From: Planctomycetota bacterium
Lineage (GTDB): Bacteria; Planctomycetota; Phycisphaerae; Phycisphaerales; UBA1924
Length of the DNA: 64,000 bases
Direction of reading: 5' to 3'
Assembly (NCBI GenBank): GCA_017303555.1
Contig: JAFLCN010000005.1
Coordinates: forward strand, 124,001-188,000
Shown: in pieces, positions 37,953 to 46,059 of the stretch
Position numbering within the stretch: the first letter of the stretch is position 1
How the letters are laid out: each line of letters starts with the position of its first letter
Notes under the pieces: generated by a model
Told to the model about the DNA's origin: nothing
Seen by the model: the letters and a program-made list of their open reading frames with translations, nothing else
The model's database searches: none
Program-made: the position numbers and the translations under genes

Positions 37953-39497
37953 TTACCGCACGGGCGCGAGCTCGGGACGGGGTTTGACCTGCACCTGCAA
38001 CGCGACCTTTTTCTCGCGCGGCGCTTCCTGGTGCATCTTGCGGGCCCGGTGCTTGGACCAGTCGGCGACCGCCAGATCCGGCGAATCCATGCCCGAGTGC
38101 ACATTGAGAATGTCGTACACATTGTCCCGCTGAGCCGGGACAAAGCCTCCACCCCGGATCAGGCGGCAGAGCAGCGCTTCATCGAGGCAGTACGTGGTTC
38201 CCGCGCTGCTCACCACATTCTCTTCCATCATCACGCTTCCCATATCGTTCGCGCCGTACGAGAGCGCGACCTGGCCGATGTGCGGGCCCATCGTCACCCA
38301 CGAGCTGCCGATCGAATAGATGTTGTCGAGCATCAGGCGGCTGAGAGCCTGCGTGCGCAGGTAGTCGGTGCTGCCGCTCATGCGGACGCGCCGGCCGAAC
38401 TCCTCGGCGCCGGGCAGAGTCTTGTAGTCGGGTTCCGGATTCTCGCCCCACGCGAAAGCGCGGGCCAGCACATCGCCGGGGAATTCCGCTTCGAGTTCGC
38501 CCGGGTTCACGCCCCAGTCTTTCACGCGCCCCAGGGGCGTGTTTTCCCGCTGGAAAGGCCAGGAAATGAAGGCCTTGTAGTGGCCGCCACCGTTCGCGGT
38601 CTTGCGCCGTTGCTCGCGCCGCCAGCCGCCGGCGTACTTCGTTGCGATGTTCGGCGCCGGCGCGTTGATCGAATCGGGCACGGCCGCCGGCGTTCCGCCG
38701 AACTCGCGCAGCGCCCGGTCCTGCCATTCGCGTACCAGCATCATGTGATGGATGCGATCGGCGTATCCCTCGATGTGGCCGAACATCATCGTCGCGCTCG
38801 TAAACATGCCGAGCGAGTGCGCGACGTACATCACAGTCAGCCAAGCCTCGGCATCGCATTTGCCAAGACCGATCTTGCGCCGGACGGGGTTTGAGAAGAT
38901 CTCGCCGCCGCCACCGGGCACGCTGTCGAGGCCCGCATCGCGCAGGCGCACCATCACCCACCGTATCTTCTCTTCCAGGTTCTTCCCGGGCGGGTTGAAG
39001 AAGTGAACAAACTCGATGAACTCGGGCGGGCTGAAGCCGTGCACATGGACGTGCGGGTACTTCTCCTTGATCGCGTGCAGCAGATCGAGGTACCAGTCGA
39101 ACGGCAGCTCCGGGTTCATCCCGCCCTGCATGAGAATCTGCGTGCCGCCGATCGCGGAGAGCGCGCCGACCTTTTCGAGAAGCGCGTCGTACTCCAGCGT
39201 GTACGCGTCCGCTTCGTGCCCGTCGCGCCGGAAGGCGCAGAACGTGCACTTGGCGTTGCACACGTTGGTGTAGTTGATATTGCGGTCGATGACGAACGTG
39301 CGAAACGTGTCGCCGTGGATGGCGCGGCAACGGGCGTCGGCATAGCGGCCGAGCGTGGCGAGGGGCGAGCGCCGGAAGAGATCGAGTGCCTGATCCGGGG
39401 TCAATCGGGCCTGTCCCGCAGCAACCGCAGCGAGGAAGCCCGGATCGAGCGCATCGGCCTTCGGAGTCTGCGGCGGGGGCGTGTAAAGATTGCTCAT
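37953..39497 (-). CDS. mqnC: Cyclic dehypoxanthine futalosine synthase (radical SAM)
   Basis: A radical-SAM enzyme of the futalosine route to menaquinone, closing the ring to cyclic dehypoxanthinyl futalosine. Start ATG 39497 (MSNLYTPPPQTPKAD) is preferred; ATG 39536 is possible. The iron-sulfur motif is CNAKCTFC (about residue 95-102) in NINYTNVCNAKCTFCAF, characteristic of MqnC rather than MqnE. Further matches: GGTQILMQGGMNPELPFDWY, GFSPPEFIEF, SVPGGGGEIFSNPVR, TSATMMFGHIE, GANDMGSVMMEENVVSSAG. At 514 residues it is well above the usual 370-400: two insertions flank the conserved FISWPFQRENTPLGR (about 40 residues before, 45 after) and there is a C-terminal tail. No other menaquinone gene is in the window. 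Confidence 0.88.
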   Translation of the reverse strand: MSNLYTPPPQTPKADALDPGFLAAVAAGQARLTPDQALDLFRRSPLATLGRYADARCRAIHGDTFRTFVIDRNINYTNVCNAKCTFCAFRRDGHEADAYTLEYDALLEKVGALSAIGGTQILMQGGMNPELPFDWYLDLLHAIKEKYPHVHVHGFSPPEFIEFVHFFNPPGKNLEEKIRWVMVRLRDAGLDSVPGGGGEIFSNPVRRKIGLGKCDAEAWLTVMYVAHSLGMFTSATMMFGHIEGYADRIHHMMLVREWQDRALREFGGTPAAVPDSINAPAPNIATKYAGGWRREQRRKTANGGGHYKAFISWPFQRENTPLGRVKDWGVNPGELEAEFPGDVLARAFAWGENPEPDYKTLPGAEEFGRRVRMSGSTDYLRTQALSRLMLDNIYSIGSSWVTMGPHIGQVALSYGANDMGSVMMEENVVSSAGTTYCLDEALLCRLIRGGGFVPAQRDNVYDILNVHSGMDSPDLAVADWSKHRARKMHQEAPREKKVALQVQVKPRPELAPVR

Positions 39498-39700
39498 AGG
39501 CAGGTCTTCGGAACTTTCAGGATTCTTTGAAAGCATAGCGGAATGCCCCGCCCGGGGCCATTTGCCGGGCTCGGCGGGCGTGAATTGACCGAAACGACGC
39601 CTTTGGAGGGCGTTTTCAATGAAGACTGCGCTTCAGTCGCCCCCGGGACGGACCGATGTTCCTAAAGGGTATCGGACGCAGGACTTAGGGGAGTCGGATC

Positions 39701-40618
39701 GTGCAACGTGGTTCCAACTACATCGCCGCGTCACCGGCCTTGCTCGCACTTCGGCGCGGAGCGATCTGGTGGTCGGCCGTTGTTGCAGTCGCGATCGTCA
39801 CCCAGGCGCTGACGTTCGCGTTCGTGCATTTCACGCAGGTGCGGTACGAGACCGACGCGAAGCAGGTCGAGCAGTCTCTTGAAGTGGTGGATGCTCAGCC
39901 CCGCAAGCCGGTCGATGAAAAATCGATCGAGAATCACGACACGCGGGCACGTACACCGGGCCCGGGCGACGCGTTCCTAGGCGGGGCATCGAACATCGCG
40001 TCGGGTGTGGGCGTGATCGCGATGGTGGTTCTGGTTGCCCAATCCTGGATGGCGGTGGCGATCGTTGCGGGCGCGGGCGTCATCGGGATGCATCGCGCGG
40101 TGCGAGCGGCGGTTATTCTGACGGCGTTGTTCGCTGCCGCGCTTCCGTGGACGAGCGCGATTCCTTCCGCGCCGATCTGGGGCGTGTTCTGCGGGTATCA
40201 GCCGTTGATCGCGGCGAGCGAGGCGGCGCAGAACGGGATCCGGACGGATGCGACGATCATCCTGCTTCACGCGGTGATGCCGATTGCGATGCTCGGCTTC
40301 CTGGTGTGGGCGGTGTTCAACCTCTGTGTTGGGGTCGCCGCCGGGATTGTGAAGCACGCGATCGATCCGGTTGTTGAGGCAGAAATGGCCGATGTGCGGG
40401 AGCGCGGCGCGGGGAGCCTGTACGCCGCACGCGGGATTGGCGACGTGGAGAGAATCATGCCGGCCACTCCGCTCGCCGCACCGATCCGGATCGCGGGCGA
40501 CAACGAGGCCGATCGGGCGATGGCCGAGTTGGAGAAACTCGCGGGGCGTCGCAAATCACGCGAGGGGGACGAGCCGCTCCGTCCAACCGGCACCGATCCG
40601 CTGCGCCGTCCGATCTAG
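39701..40618 (+). CDS. Unknown membrane protein with about four transmembrane helices
   Basis: 305 residues starting at GTG 39701 with GGGGAG upstream. Hydrophobic helices at about residues 22-45, 92-122, 128-150 and 186-216; a hydrophilic segment (about 50-90, Asp/Glu/Lys/Pro rich) follows the first helix and a charged tail (about 220-305) ends the protein. I recognise no family. It is divergent from mqnC and convergent with the C4-dicarboxylate transporter (6 bases between stops). Confidence 0.65.
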   Translation: MQRGSNYIAASPALLALRRGAIWWSAVVAVAIVTQALTFAFVHFTQVRYETDAKQVEQSLEVVDAQPRKPVDEKSIENHDTRARTPGPGDAFLGGASNIASGVGVIAMVVLVAQSWMAVAIVAGAGVIGMHRAVRAAVILTALFAAALPWTSAIPSAPIWGVFCGYQPLIAASEAAQNGIRTDATIILLHAVMPIAMLGFLVWAVFNLCVGVAAGIVKHAIDPVVEAEMADVRERGAGSLYAARGIGDVERIMPATPLAAPIRIAGDNEADRAMAELEKLAGRRKSREGDEPLRPTGTDPLRRPI

Positions 40619-40623
40619 GCGGG

Positions 40624-42075
40624 TCAGAAGACCATCCGCGCGATGAGCAAGCCCGACAGGATCGCGGCGGCCGTCGCGACGAGTCCAGGCCGCATGAACG
40701 AGTGGTTGAGCACGTACGAGCCGATGCGCGTGGTGCCGGTGCGATCAAAGGCGACGGCCGCGACAACCGTGCCGTACGTGGGAAGAAAGAAATAACCGTT
40801 CACGGCGGGGAAGTACGCGACGAGCGAGCTGGCGGAGACCCCGAGCGCAACGCCAACTGGCATGAGCGCCGTGACCGTCGATGCCTGGCTGAAGAGCAGG
40901 ATCGAGAGCGCGAAGAGCGCGCCGGCAAAGAGAGAGGGGTGCTGCTGGACCGTGTCGCTCAGAGCGGTCAGGATGGCGGCCTTGTTGCCCTCAAAGAAGC
41001 AATTGCCCATCCAACCCAGCCCGAGGATGGAAACGACGGCCACAACGCCCGCGCCGGCGACTTTGGACTTCGCGGCGGCATCGGGCGATGCGCCGCAGAA
41101 GAGCATCATGAGCGCAGCAGCCGCGTACATGATGATCTGGATCAGCGTGTTCATCGCGAGCGTTTCTTGTTGTTCCAGTGTCTCCCCGGCGGCTAAATTC
41201 TGGAAGAGCTTGCGAGCTTCCGCCTGCGTCACGATGCTGTCGTGATTGAGATCGGCCTTGCCCGAGTCGAGGGCGCCCTGGAGCTTCTCGATGGAAACGG
41301 CGGCAACAGGAGCCGAATGGGACGGCCGCAGATTCGGGAAGACGCCGAAGGCGACGATGGATGCCGCGGCGACGAGGAAAATGGCCACCGCGCGCGTTGC
41401 ACGCTTGCGGGTGGGCGCATCGAGCTGCTTGAGCCTGGTTTCTTCGCCCAATTCACCGGAGGCGAGGCGCTTCTGGTATTCGGGGTCGTCCTGGAGTTCC
41501 ACGCCCTTTCTCCAGACCGATAGCGCGCCCGCAACAACGCCAATGAGGGTTGAGGGGATGCAGACAAGCAGGATCCTGGAGAGCGTCACGCCCTGATCGT
41601 CGAGAATGGTGAGCAGCGCAGCGGTCGCTGCCGCGAGCGGGCTTGCGGTGATTGCCTGCTGCGAGGCGATCACGCTGATGGACATCGGGCGTTCGGGGCG
41701 GATGCCGGCTTTGCGTGAGACCTCGGCGATGACCGGAAGGATCGAATAGGCGACGTGCCCGGTTCCGGTGCAGAAGGTAAATGCGTACGCGACGAGCGGG
41801 GCGATGATGGTGATCGCGCGCGGATGAGCGCGGAGAACGCGGTCGGCAACCAGGACCAACAGGTCCATCCCGCCTGCCGCCTCGAGCGTGGCCGCCGCGG
41901 TGACGACCGCAACGACGATCGCGAGCACCGCCCCCGGGGGCGACGAGGGCGGCAGCCCAAATCCAAACACAAGGACCAGCAGACCGAGTGCCGCCATCGT
42001 TCCAAGACCGACGCCGCCAACGCGTGCGCCGAGCAGAATGGCGCCGAGGACAACGGCGAGTTGGAGCCAGATCAT
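40624..42075 (-). CDS. dcuA: C4-dicarboxylate transporter (DcuA/DcuB family) with inserted EF-hand
   Basis: Inner-membrane antiporter of the Dcu family, which exchanges fumarate, malate or aspartate for succinate. 483 residues from ATG 42075, mostly hydrophobic helices. Family sequence: PPGAVLAIVVAVVTAAATLEAAGGMD (about 45-70), FTFCTGTGHVAYSILPVIAEV (about 98-118), RPERPMSISVIASQQAITASPLAAA, GVVAGALSVWRKGVELQDDPEYQKR, and in the second half LFSQASTVTALMPVGVALG, YFFLPTYGTVVAAVAFDR. Odd: the loop before the second half carries DLNHDSIVTQAE (about residues 273-284), a canonical 12-residue EF-hand loop pattern not expected in Dcu. It is 9 bases behind aspA, the classical partner. Confidence 0.92.
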   Translation of the reverse strand: MIWLQLAVVLGAILLGARVGGVGLGTMAALGLLVLVFGFGLPPSSPPGAVLAIVVAVVTAAATLEAAGGMDLLVLVADRVLRAHPRAITIIAPLVAYAFTFCTGTGHVAYSILPVIAEVSRKAGIRPERPMSISVIASQQAITASPLAAATAALLTILDDQGVTLSRILLVCIPSTLIGVVAGALSVWRKGVELQDDPEYQKRLASGELGEETRLKQLDAPTRKRATRAVAIFLVAAASIVAFGVFPNLRPSHSAPVAAVSIEKLQGALDSGKADLNHDSIVTQAEARKLFQNLAAGETLEQQETLAMNTLIQIIMYAAAALMMLFCGASPDAAAKSKVAGAGVVAVVSILGLGWMGNCFFEGNKAAILTALSDTVQQHPSLFAGALFALSILLFSQASTVTALMPVGVALGVSASSLVAYFPAVNGYFFLPTYGTVVAAVAFDRTGTTRIGSYVLNHSFMRPGLVATAAAILSGLLIARMVF

Positions 42076-42084
42076 GGGTGTGTC

Positions 42085-43518
42085 CTATCGGCGGGCTTTG
42101 CGCCGGGCGGGGGCCTGACCGGTCATCGTGCGCGGATCGAGCACATCCTTGATCTGCTTCTCGGTCAACATCTTGCGCTCGCGGATGAGTTCGATGATGC
42201 CCTTGCCGGTTTTGAGCGCTTCGGCCGCGAGCTCCGTGCTCTTTTCGTAACCGATGATCGGGTTGAGCGCGGTCACGAGACCGATGGACCGTTCAACGAA
42301 CATGCGGCAGACATCTTCATTCGCCGTGATGCCGTCGATGCAGTGTTCGCGCAGCGTTTTCGACGCCCGGGACAGAAGCATCTGGCTCTCGAAGATGCAC
42401 GAGGCGATGACCGGCTCCATCACGTTGAGCTGGAGCTGCCCGGCCTCCGCTGCGAGCGTAACGGTCAGATCGTTGCCGATGACTTTGTAGCAGACCTGAT
42501 TGACCACTTCGGGGATGACGGGATTGACCTTGCCGGGCATGATGGACGAGCCCGGTTGCATAGGAGGAAGATTGATCTCGTAGAGGCCGGCGCGTGGGCC
42601 GGAGGTGAGCAGTCGCAAGTCATTGCACACTTTGGAGAGCTTGATGCTGGTGGCCTTGAGGACTCCGGCGTAAAGGACAAATGCCTGGGTGTCCTGCGTC
42701 GCCTCGATGAGATTGGCGGAGAGGCGGATCTCGCGTTTCATGATGCGGGACATGTGGCGGGCGCAGGCCTTGGAGTACCCCTTCGGAGCGTTCAGGCCGG
42801 TGCCGATGGCCGTGCCACCCATGTTGGTTTCGCAAAGAGCGTTCTGCACGACCTTCATGGCGTGCACCTCTTCTTCGAGCGTGCGGGCGAAGGCCTCGAA
42901 CTCCTGCCCGAGCGTCATGGGGACCGCATCCTGGAGCTGCGTGCGTCCCATCTTGATCACGCGGGCGAACTGCCTTCCCTTCTTGCGGAACGAAAGGATG
43001 AGCCGTCCGAGCTCCTCGACCAAACGCTCGTTCCCGAAGATGCACGCGATGTGCAGGGCGGAGGGGTAGGCGTCGTTGGTGGACTGCGCGAGATTGACGT
43101 GATCGTGCGGATCGCAGTGTTCGTACTGGCCCTTGCGGTAGCCCATGTGCTCGAGGGCGCGGTTGGCGATGACCTCGTTCGCCGCCATGTTGGTGGAAGT
43201 GCCAGCGCCGCCCTGGAAAACATCGACTCGGAATTGATCGTGGAACTTGCCGTCGAGCAGGTCGGCGCATGCGGCTTCGATGCCTTTGAGGACTTTGCGG
43301 GGAAGGTTGCCGACCTGGTGATTGGCGCGTGCCGCGGCGAGCTTGACCACGGCGAGCCCACGGATGATGTCGGGGTAGTGTGCGAGAGGGACGCCCGAGA
43401 TATCGAAGTTCTCCATCGCCCGCAGTGTCTGAACGCCGTAGTACGCACCGGCAGGGATGCGTTTTTCGCCGAGCAGATCGTGTTCAAGACGGAATTGCCT
43501 GGAAGTCTTTTTGGCCAT
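42085..43518 (-). CDS. aspA: Aspartate ammonia-lyase
   Basis: Converts aspartate to fumarate and ammonia. Start ATG 43518 (MAKKTSRQFRLEHDLLGE) behind AAAGG; the longer frame to 43734 is rejected since it would overlap the porin. 477 residues, normal length. FGAYYGVQTLRAMENF-type N-terminus, FQGGAGTSTNMAANEVIANRA (about 100-120), NDAYPSALHIA, GRTQLQDAVPMTLGQEF and the superfamily signature GSSIMPGKVNPVIPEVVNQV (about 319-338). The V-I-P-E-V-V-N version marks aspartase rather than fumarase. Lies between porin (16 bases) and dcu (9 bases), so aspartate is taken in, deaminated, and fumarate/succinate exchanged. Confidence 0.94.
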   Translation of the reverse strand: MAKKTSRQFRLEHDLLGEKRIPAGAYYGVQTLRAMENFDISGVPLAHYPDIIRGLAVVKLAAARANHQVGNLPRKVLKGIEAACADLLDGKFHDQFRVDVFQGGAGTSTNMAANEVIANRALEHMGYRKGQYEHCDPHDHVNLAQSTNDAYPSALHIACIFGNERLVEELGRLILSFRKKGRQFARVIKMGRTQLQDAVPMTLGQEFEAFARTLEEEVHAMKVVQNALCETNMGGTAIGTGLNAPKGYSKACARHMSRIMKREIRLSANLIEATQDTQAFVLYAGVLKATSIKLSKVCNDLRLLTSGPRAGLYEINLPPMQPGSSIMPGKVNPVIPEVVNQVCYKVIGNDLTVTLAAEAGQLQLNVMEPVIASCIFESQMLLSRASKTLREHCIDGITANEDVCRMFVERSIGLVTALNPIIGYEKSTELAAEALKTGKGIIELIRERKMLTEKQIKDVLDPRTMTGQAPARRKARR

Positions 43519-43534
43519 GAGAGAGCCTTTCGGG

Positions 43535-44857
43535 TCAGAAAGCGAGACGCAGTCGGCATTCAAAGATACCAATCGAGCCGTCGCTCGGGGCGTTGCTTGG
43601 ATTGACGATGAGCTGCGCGCCGACGGTAAATTCGGTACGGAGCGCGAGCTGGAATCGTTGGAAAACTTCCACGATCGTCTCGGCCCGTCCGTTCGGCGGC
43701 GCCGCGTACGCCAGCGCAATCCCCGTGAAGTCATTGTCGATGCCGGTCAGGCCCTTGAAGCCGAATCCGCCTTCGTAGAGATTACGCACATTGGTCAGAG
43801 TTGCATTCGCGTACGCAGCGCGGAGGAAGATGGCGGCCTGCGGTCCGAGCTCCTGGTCGATGGTCAGCGAGATGCCCTCGTCCGACGGTCGATTCTTGAC
43901 GGAACTGTTGTCCGAGTGCCACACGCTCAGGCGCTGACGTCCGCTCCCCAGCCCGTTCCAATTGGTCATCCCGCCGACTTCTGCAAACGCGAAGACCTCG
44001 CCCGTGTCGAACGCCGTGTCAAACCCCGTGCGGGTAATGCTGGAATTGACGTCCGAGCAGCCGGCGAGAATGTAGAGCCAATCCACGGGCTTGACAGCCG
44101 CGGCGGCGCCGAGGCCGATGCTGGGATAGGCGATCGCTGGATTGGAAGAGAAGGCCTTGTTCAGAAAAAAGGTGTTTGCAGATTGCAGTCGGTGGCCGCC
44201 GACGTAGTTCTCCGGGTCGATGCGTCCGAAGACCCAGCGGACACGCCCGTCGAGAAGAGTCTGGTCGTAGAAGAGTTCCTTGACCACGGGCGGGCGCTCG
44301 TTGAAGCCATTGGTTGTCGGAATCAGTGTTCCGATCTCGGGGCCGAGCTGCGCTGGGGTGATCTCGCCAATCTGGAAGCGGTATTCAAAGCTGCTGTTGA
44401 TGCGGATGTAGTCGGTCTCGTTGAACTGCTTTTTCCAGGAGAGCATCAGGTCGATATCGCCCGCCGCCGCGGTGCGGCGACCCGGGCCCCCGCTGGCTTG
44501 CTGGAAGAGCATGGTGTAAGCGCCGCCGAACGTGAGCCCCGTTTTCTCCTTCAGCCCGGAGACCAGCCGCATGAACGGCGAGAGCGGGTCGGTCTCGGGC
44601 GTAATGCCAAACCAGTTCTTGCGATCGGTCTGGTCGATGCGGAGCTGCTGATTGAACTCGGTGGGGGGCTGGCCCTGCACGTCGGGGTTGTTGTCGAGGG
44701 CCGGCAGATCCCCCGCATCGGGCAGTAACTCGCCCGGCGGTGCGGTGGGCGCGCCCGTCGATGGGTTGCTCGCTTGTGAGGGAGTCTCACTCTGTGCCAG
44801 AGTGAGCGGTGCAATCAACAAGGTGCAGGCGATTGGAAAATGCCGTGTCGGAAACAC
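43535..44857 (-). CDS. Outer-membrane porin, probable OprB (carbohydrate-selective) family
   Basis: A 440-residue outer-membrane protein: signal peptide HFPIACTLLIAPLTLAQ, a Pro-rich spacer, then beta-barrel sequence with alternating hydrophobic residues and a C-terminal Phe (ECRLRLAF), the usual barrel signature. KTGLTFGGAYTMLFQQASGG, DIDLMLSWKKQ, RVRWVFGRIDPENYVGG and NPAIAYPSIGLGAAAAVKP agree with OprB-type porins. GTG 44857 is the only start because an in-frame TAA lies just upstream. It leads the porin-aspA-dcu operon, so it may admit aspartate or dicarboxylates rather than sugar. Confidence 0.68.
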   Translation of the reverse strand: MFPTRHFPIACTLLIAPLTLAQSETPSQASNPSTGAPTAPPGELLPDAGDLPALDNNPDVQGQPPTEFNQQLRIDQTDRKNWFGITPETDPLSPFMRLVSGLKEKTGLTFGGAYTMLFQQASGGPGRRTAAAGDIDLMLSWKKQFNETDYIRINSSFEYRFQIGEITPAQLGPEIGTLIPTTNGFNERPPVVKELFYDQTLLDGRVRWVFGRIDPENYVGGHRLQSANTFFLNKAFSSNPAIAYPSIGLGAAAAVKPVDWLYILAGCSDVNSSITRTGFDTAFDTGEVFAFAEVGGMTNWNGLGSGRQRLSVWHSDNSSVKNRPSDEGISLTIDQELGPQAAIFLRAAYANATLTNVRNLYEGGFGFKGLTGIDNDFTGIALAYAAPPNGRAETIVEVFQRFQLALRTEFTVGAQLIVNPSNAPSDGSIGIFECRLRLAF

Positions 44858-44897
44858 GCTCCGAGTTTAGCAGAATGCGCGGGAGCATGGTGCCGCT

Positions 44898-45926
44898 CTA
44901 CCCGGCCTGCCGCACGCGTTCACGCGGGTGGAACTTGCTGTGGACCGCTTTCAGGTGGGAGCGGTCCACATGTGTGTAGATCTGCGTGGTCGAGATGTCG
45001 GCGTGGCCCAGCAGCTCCTGGAGGACGCGGAGATCGGCGCCGCCCACCAGCATGTGCGTCGCGAAACTGTGCCGCAGCATGTGCGGATGAACATCCTTCA
45101 GCCCCGCGGCATTGGCGTGCTTGCGGACGATCTGCCAGAGCGCCACACGCTCGAGCGGGCCGCCCGAGCGCGAGAGGAAGACGCGTCCCTTGTCGCGCCC
45201 GTCGGGATTGATGAGTTTGGGCCGGCACTCTTTGAGGTATTCATCGAGCACGCGGCGGGCGGGTGTGCCGATCGGGACAAGACGCTGCTTGTTTCCTTTT
45301 CCGGTGACGAGCACGCCACCGATCGCGGGATCGACGCAGCGGAGCGTAATCGTGGTGATCTCGGTGGCGCGCAGCCCGCTGCTGTAGAGCATCTCGAGGA
45401 TGGCGCGATCGCGGAGCCAGATCGGGGGCGAGCCGTCATCCGATTCGGGGGGCGATGGGGCCTCGATGAGCGCGCGGACCTGCTGGACAGAGAGGCACTC
45501 GGGCAGGCGTTTCCAGCGGGTGGGGGGGTCGAGCGCATCGGCGGGGTTGCGATCGATCTTCCCATTGGCGTGGTGCCAGCGGAAGAAAACGCGGATGGTC
45601 GCAAGATGGCGGGCGACGGATGAGCCTTCCATGTTGCGCTCGGACTTGAGTCTGGCGAGGTGATCGATCAGATGCTGCGTGGTCACGGCGCGGAGCGAAG
45701 TCACGCCCCGCGAGGCGAGATCCACAAGCAGCTCACGCAGATCTCGCCCGTATCCGTCGAGCGTCGCACGGCTCATGCCCCGTTCGATGCGGATATAGAC
45801 AAGAAAGTGGTCGCGCGCTGTGTCGAGTTCCCGGGGGATCTCGACATGGCTCAGTGTCTTCTTCCGCGGCGCGGGACCGGCCTTTTCCCTGAACTCCGAA
45901 CCGAGCTGTCCGCGTCTGCGTCCCAT
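44898..45926 (-). CDS. Tyrosine recombinase, XerC/XerD family
   Basis: A site-specific recombinase of about 342 residues (ATG 45926; the start is uncertain because no ribosome site is seen). An N-terminal SAM-like DNA-binding domain (residues about 35-130; YIRIERGMSRATLDGYGRDL) precedes the catalytic domain with all residues: Arg in GLRATE (about 183), Lys in GKGNKQRLVP, HxxR in HMLRHSFATHM (about 283), His in GHADISTTQ and nucleophile Tyr in TQIYTHV (about 316). Residues HPHMLRHSFATHMLVGGADL are Xer-like, so it is more probably the chromosome-dimer resolvase than a phage integrase. It lies 40 bases before the porin and behind the flagellin terminator; no att site or island border is visible. 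Confidence 0.9.
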   Translation of the reverse strand: MGRRRGQLGSEFREKAGPAPRKKTLSHVEIPRELDTARDHFLVYIRIERGMSRATLDGYGRDLRELLVDLASRGVTSLRAVTTQHLIDHLARLKSERNMEGSSVARHLATIRVFFRWHHANGKIDRNPADALDPPTRWKRLPECLSVQQVRALIEAPSPPESDDGSPPIWLRDRAILEMLYSSGLRATEITTITLRCVDPAIGGVLVTGKGNKQRLVPIGTPARRVLDEYLKECRPKLINPDGRDKGRVFLSRSGGPLERVALWQIVRKHANAAGLKDVHPHMLRHSFATHMLVGGADLRVLQELLGHADISTTQIYTHVDRSHLKAVHSKFHPRERVRQAG

Positions 45927-45994
45927 TCGGCTATCAAGATCGACCCTTTGCCGGAGCGAGCGTGAGCGGCCGATCGGGGGCTCCCGGGCGCAAG

Positions 45995-46024
45995 AAAAAA
46001 CCCCGGGCGGAAGTACGCCCGGGG
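45995..46024 (-). terminator. Intrinsic terminator of flagellin gene at 46060
   Basis: On the minus strand a 9-base perfect G/C stem (CCCCGGGCG paired with CGCCCGGGG, loop about 6 bases) is followed directly by six T, 36 bases after the stop codon of the flagellin gene. It separates the flagellin block from the recombinase. Confidence 0.9.
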
Positions 46025-46059
46025 TCGCGTGATTCAGAGATCTCTCTCGGAACCTCGGT

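Noticed and set aside
39498..39700. Small hairpin near 39590-39615 as terminator
   Set aside because: Stem is imperfect and it lies between divergent genes where no transcript should end.
41755..43605. 616-residue plus-strand open frame
   Set aside because: Antisense to dcu and aspA; no motif.
44898..45926. Tyrosine recombinase as integrase of a genomic island
   Set aside because: Its HPHMLRHSFATHML region is Xer-like, and there is no tRNA, att repeat, or phage gene nearby.
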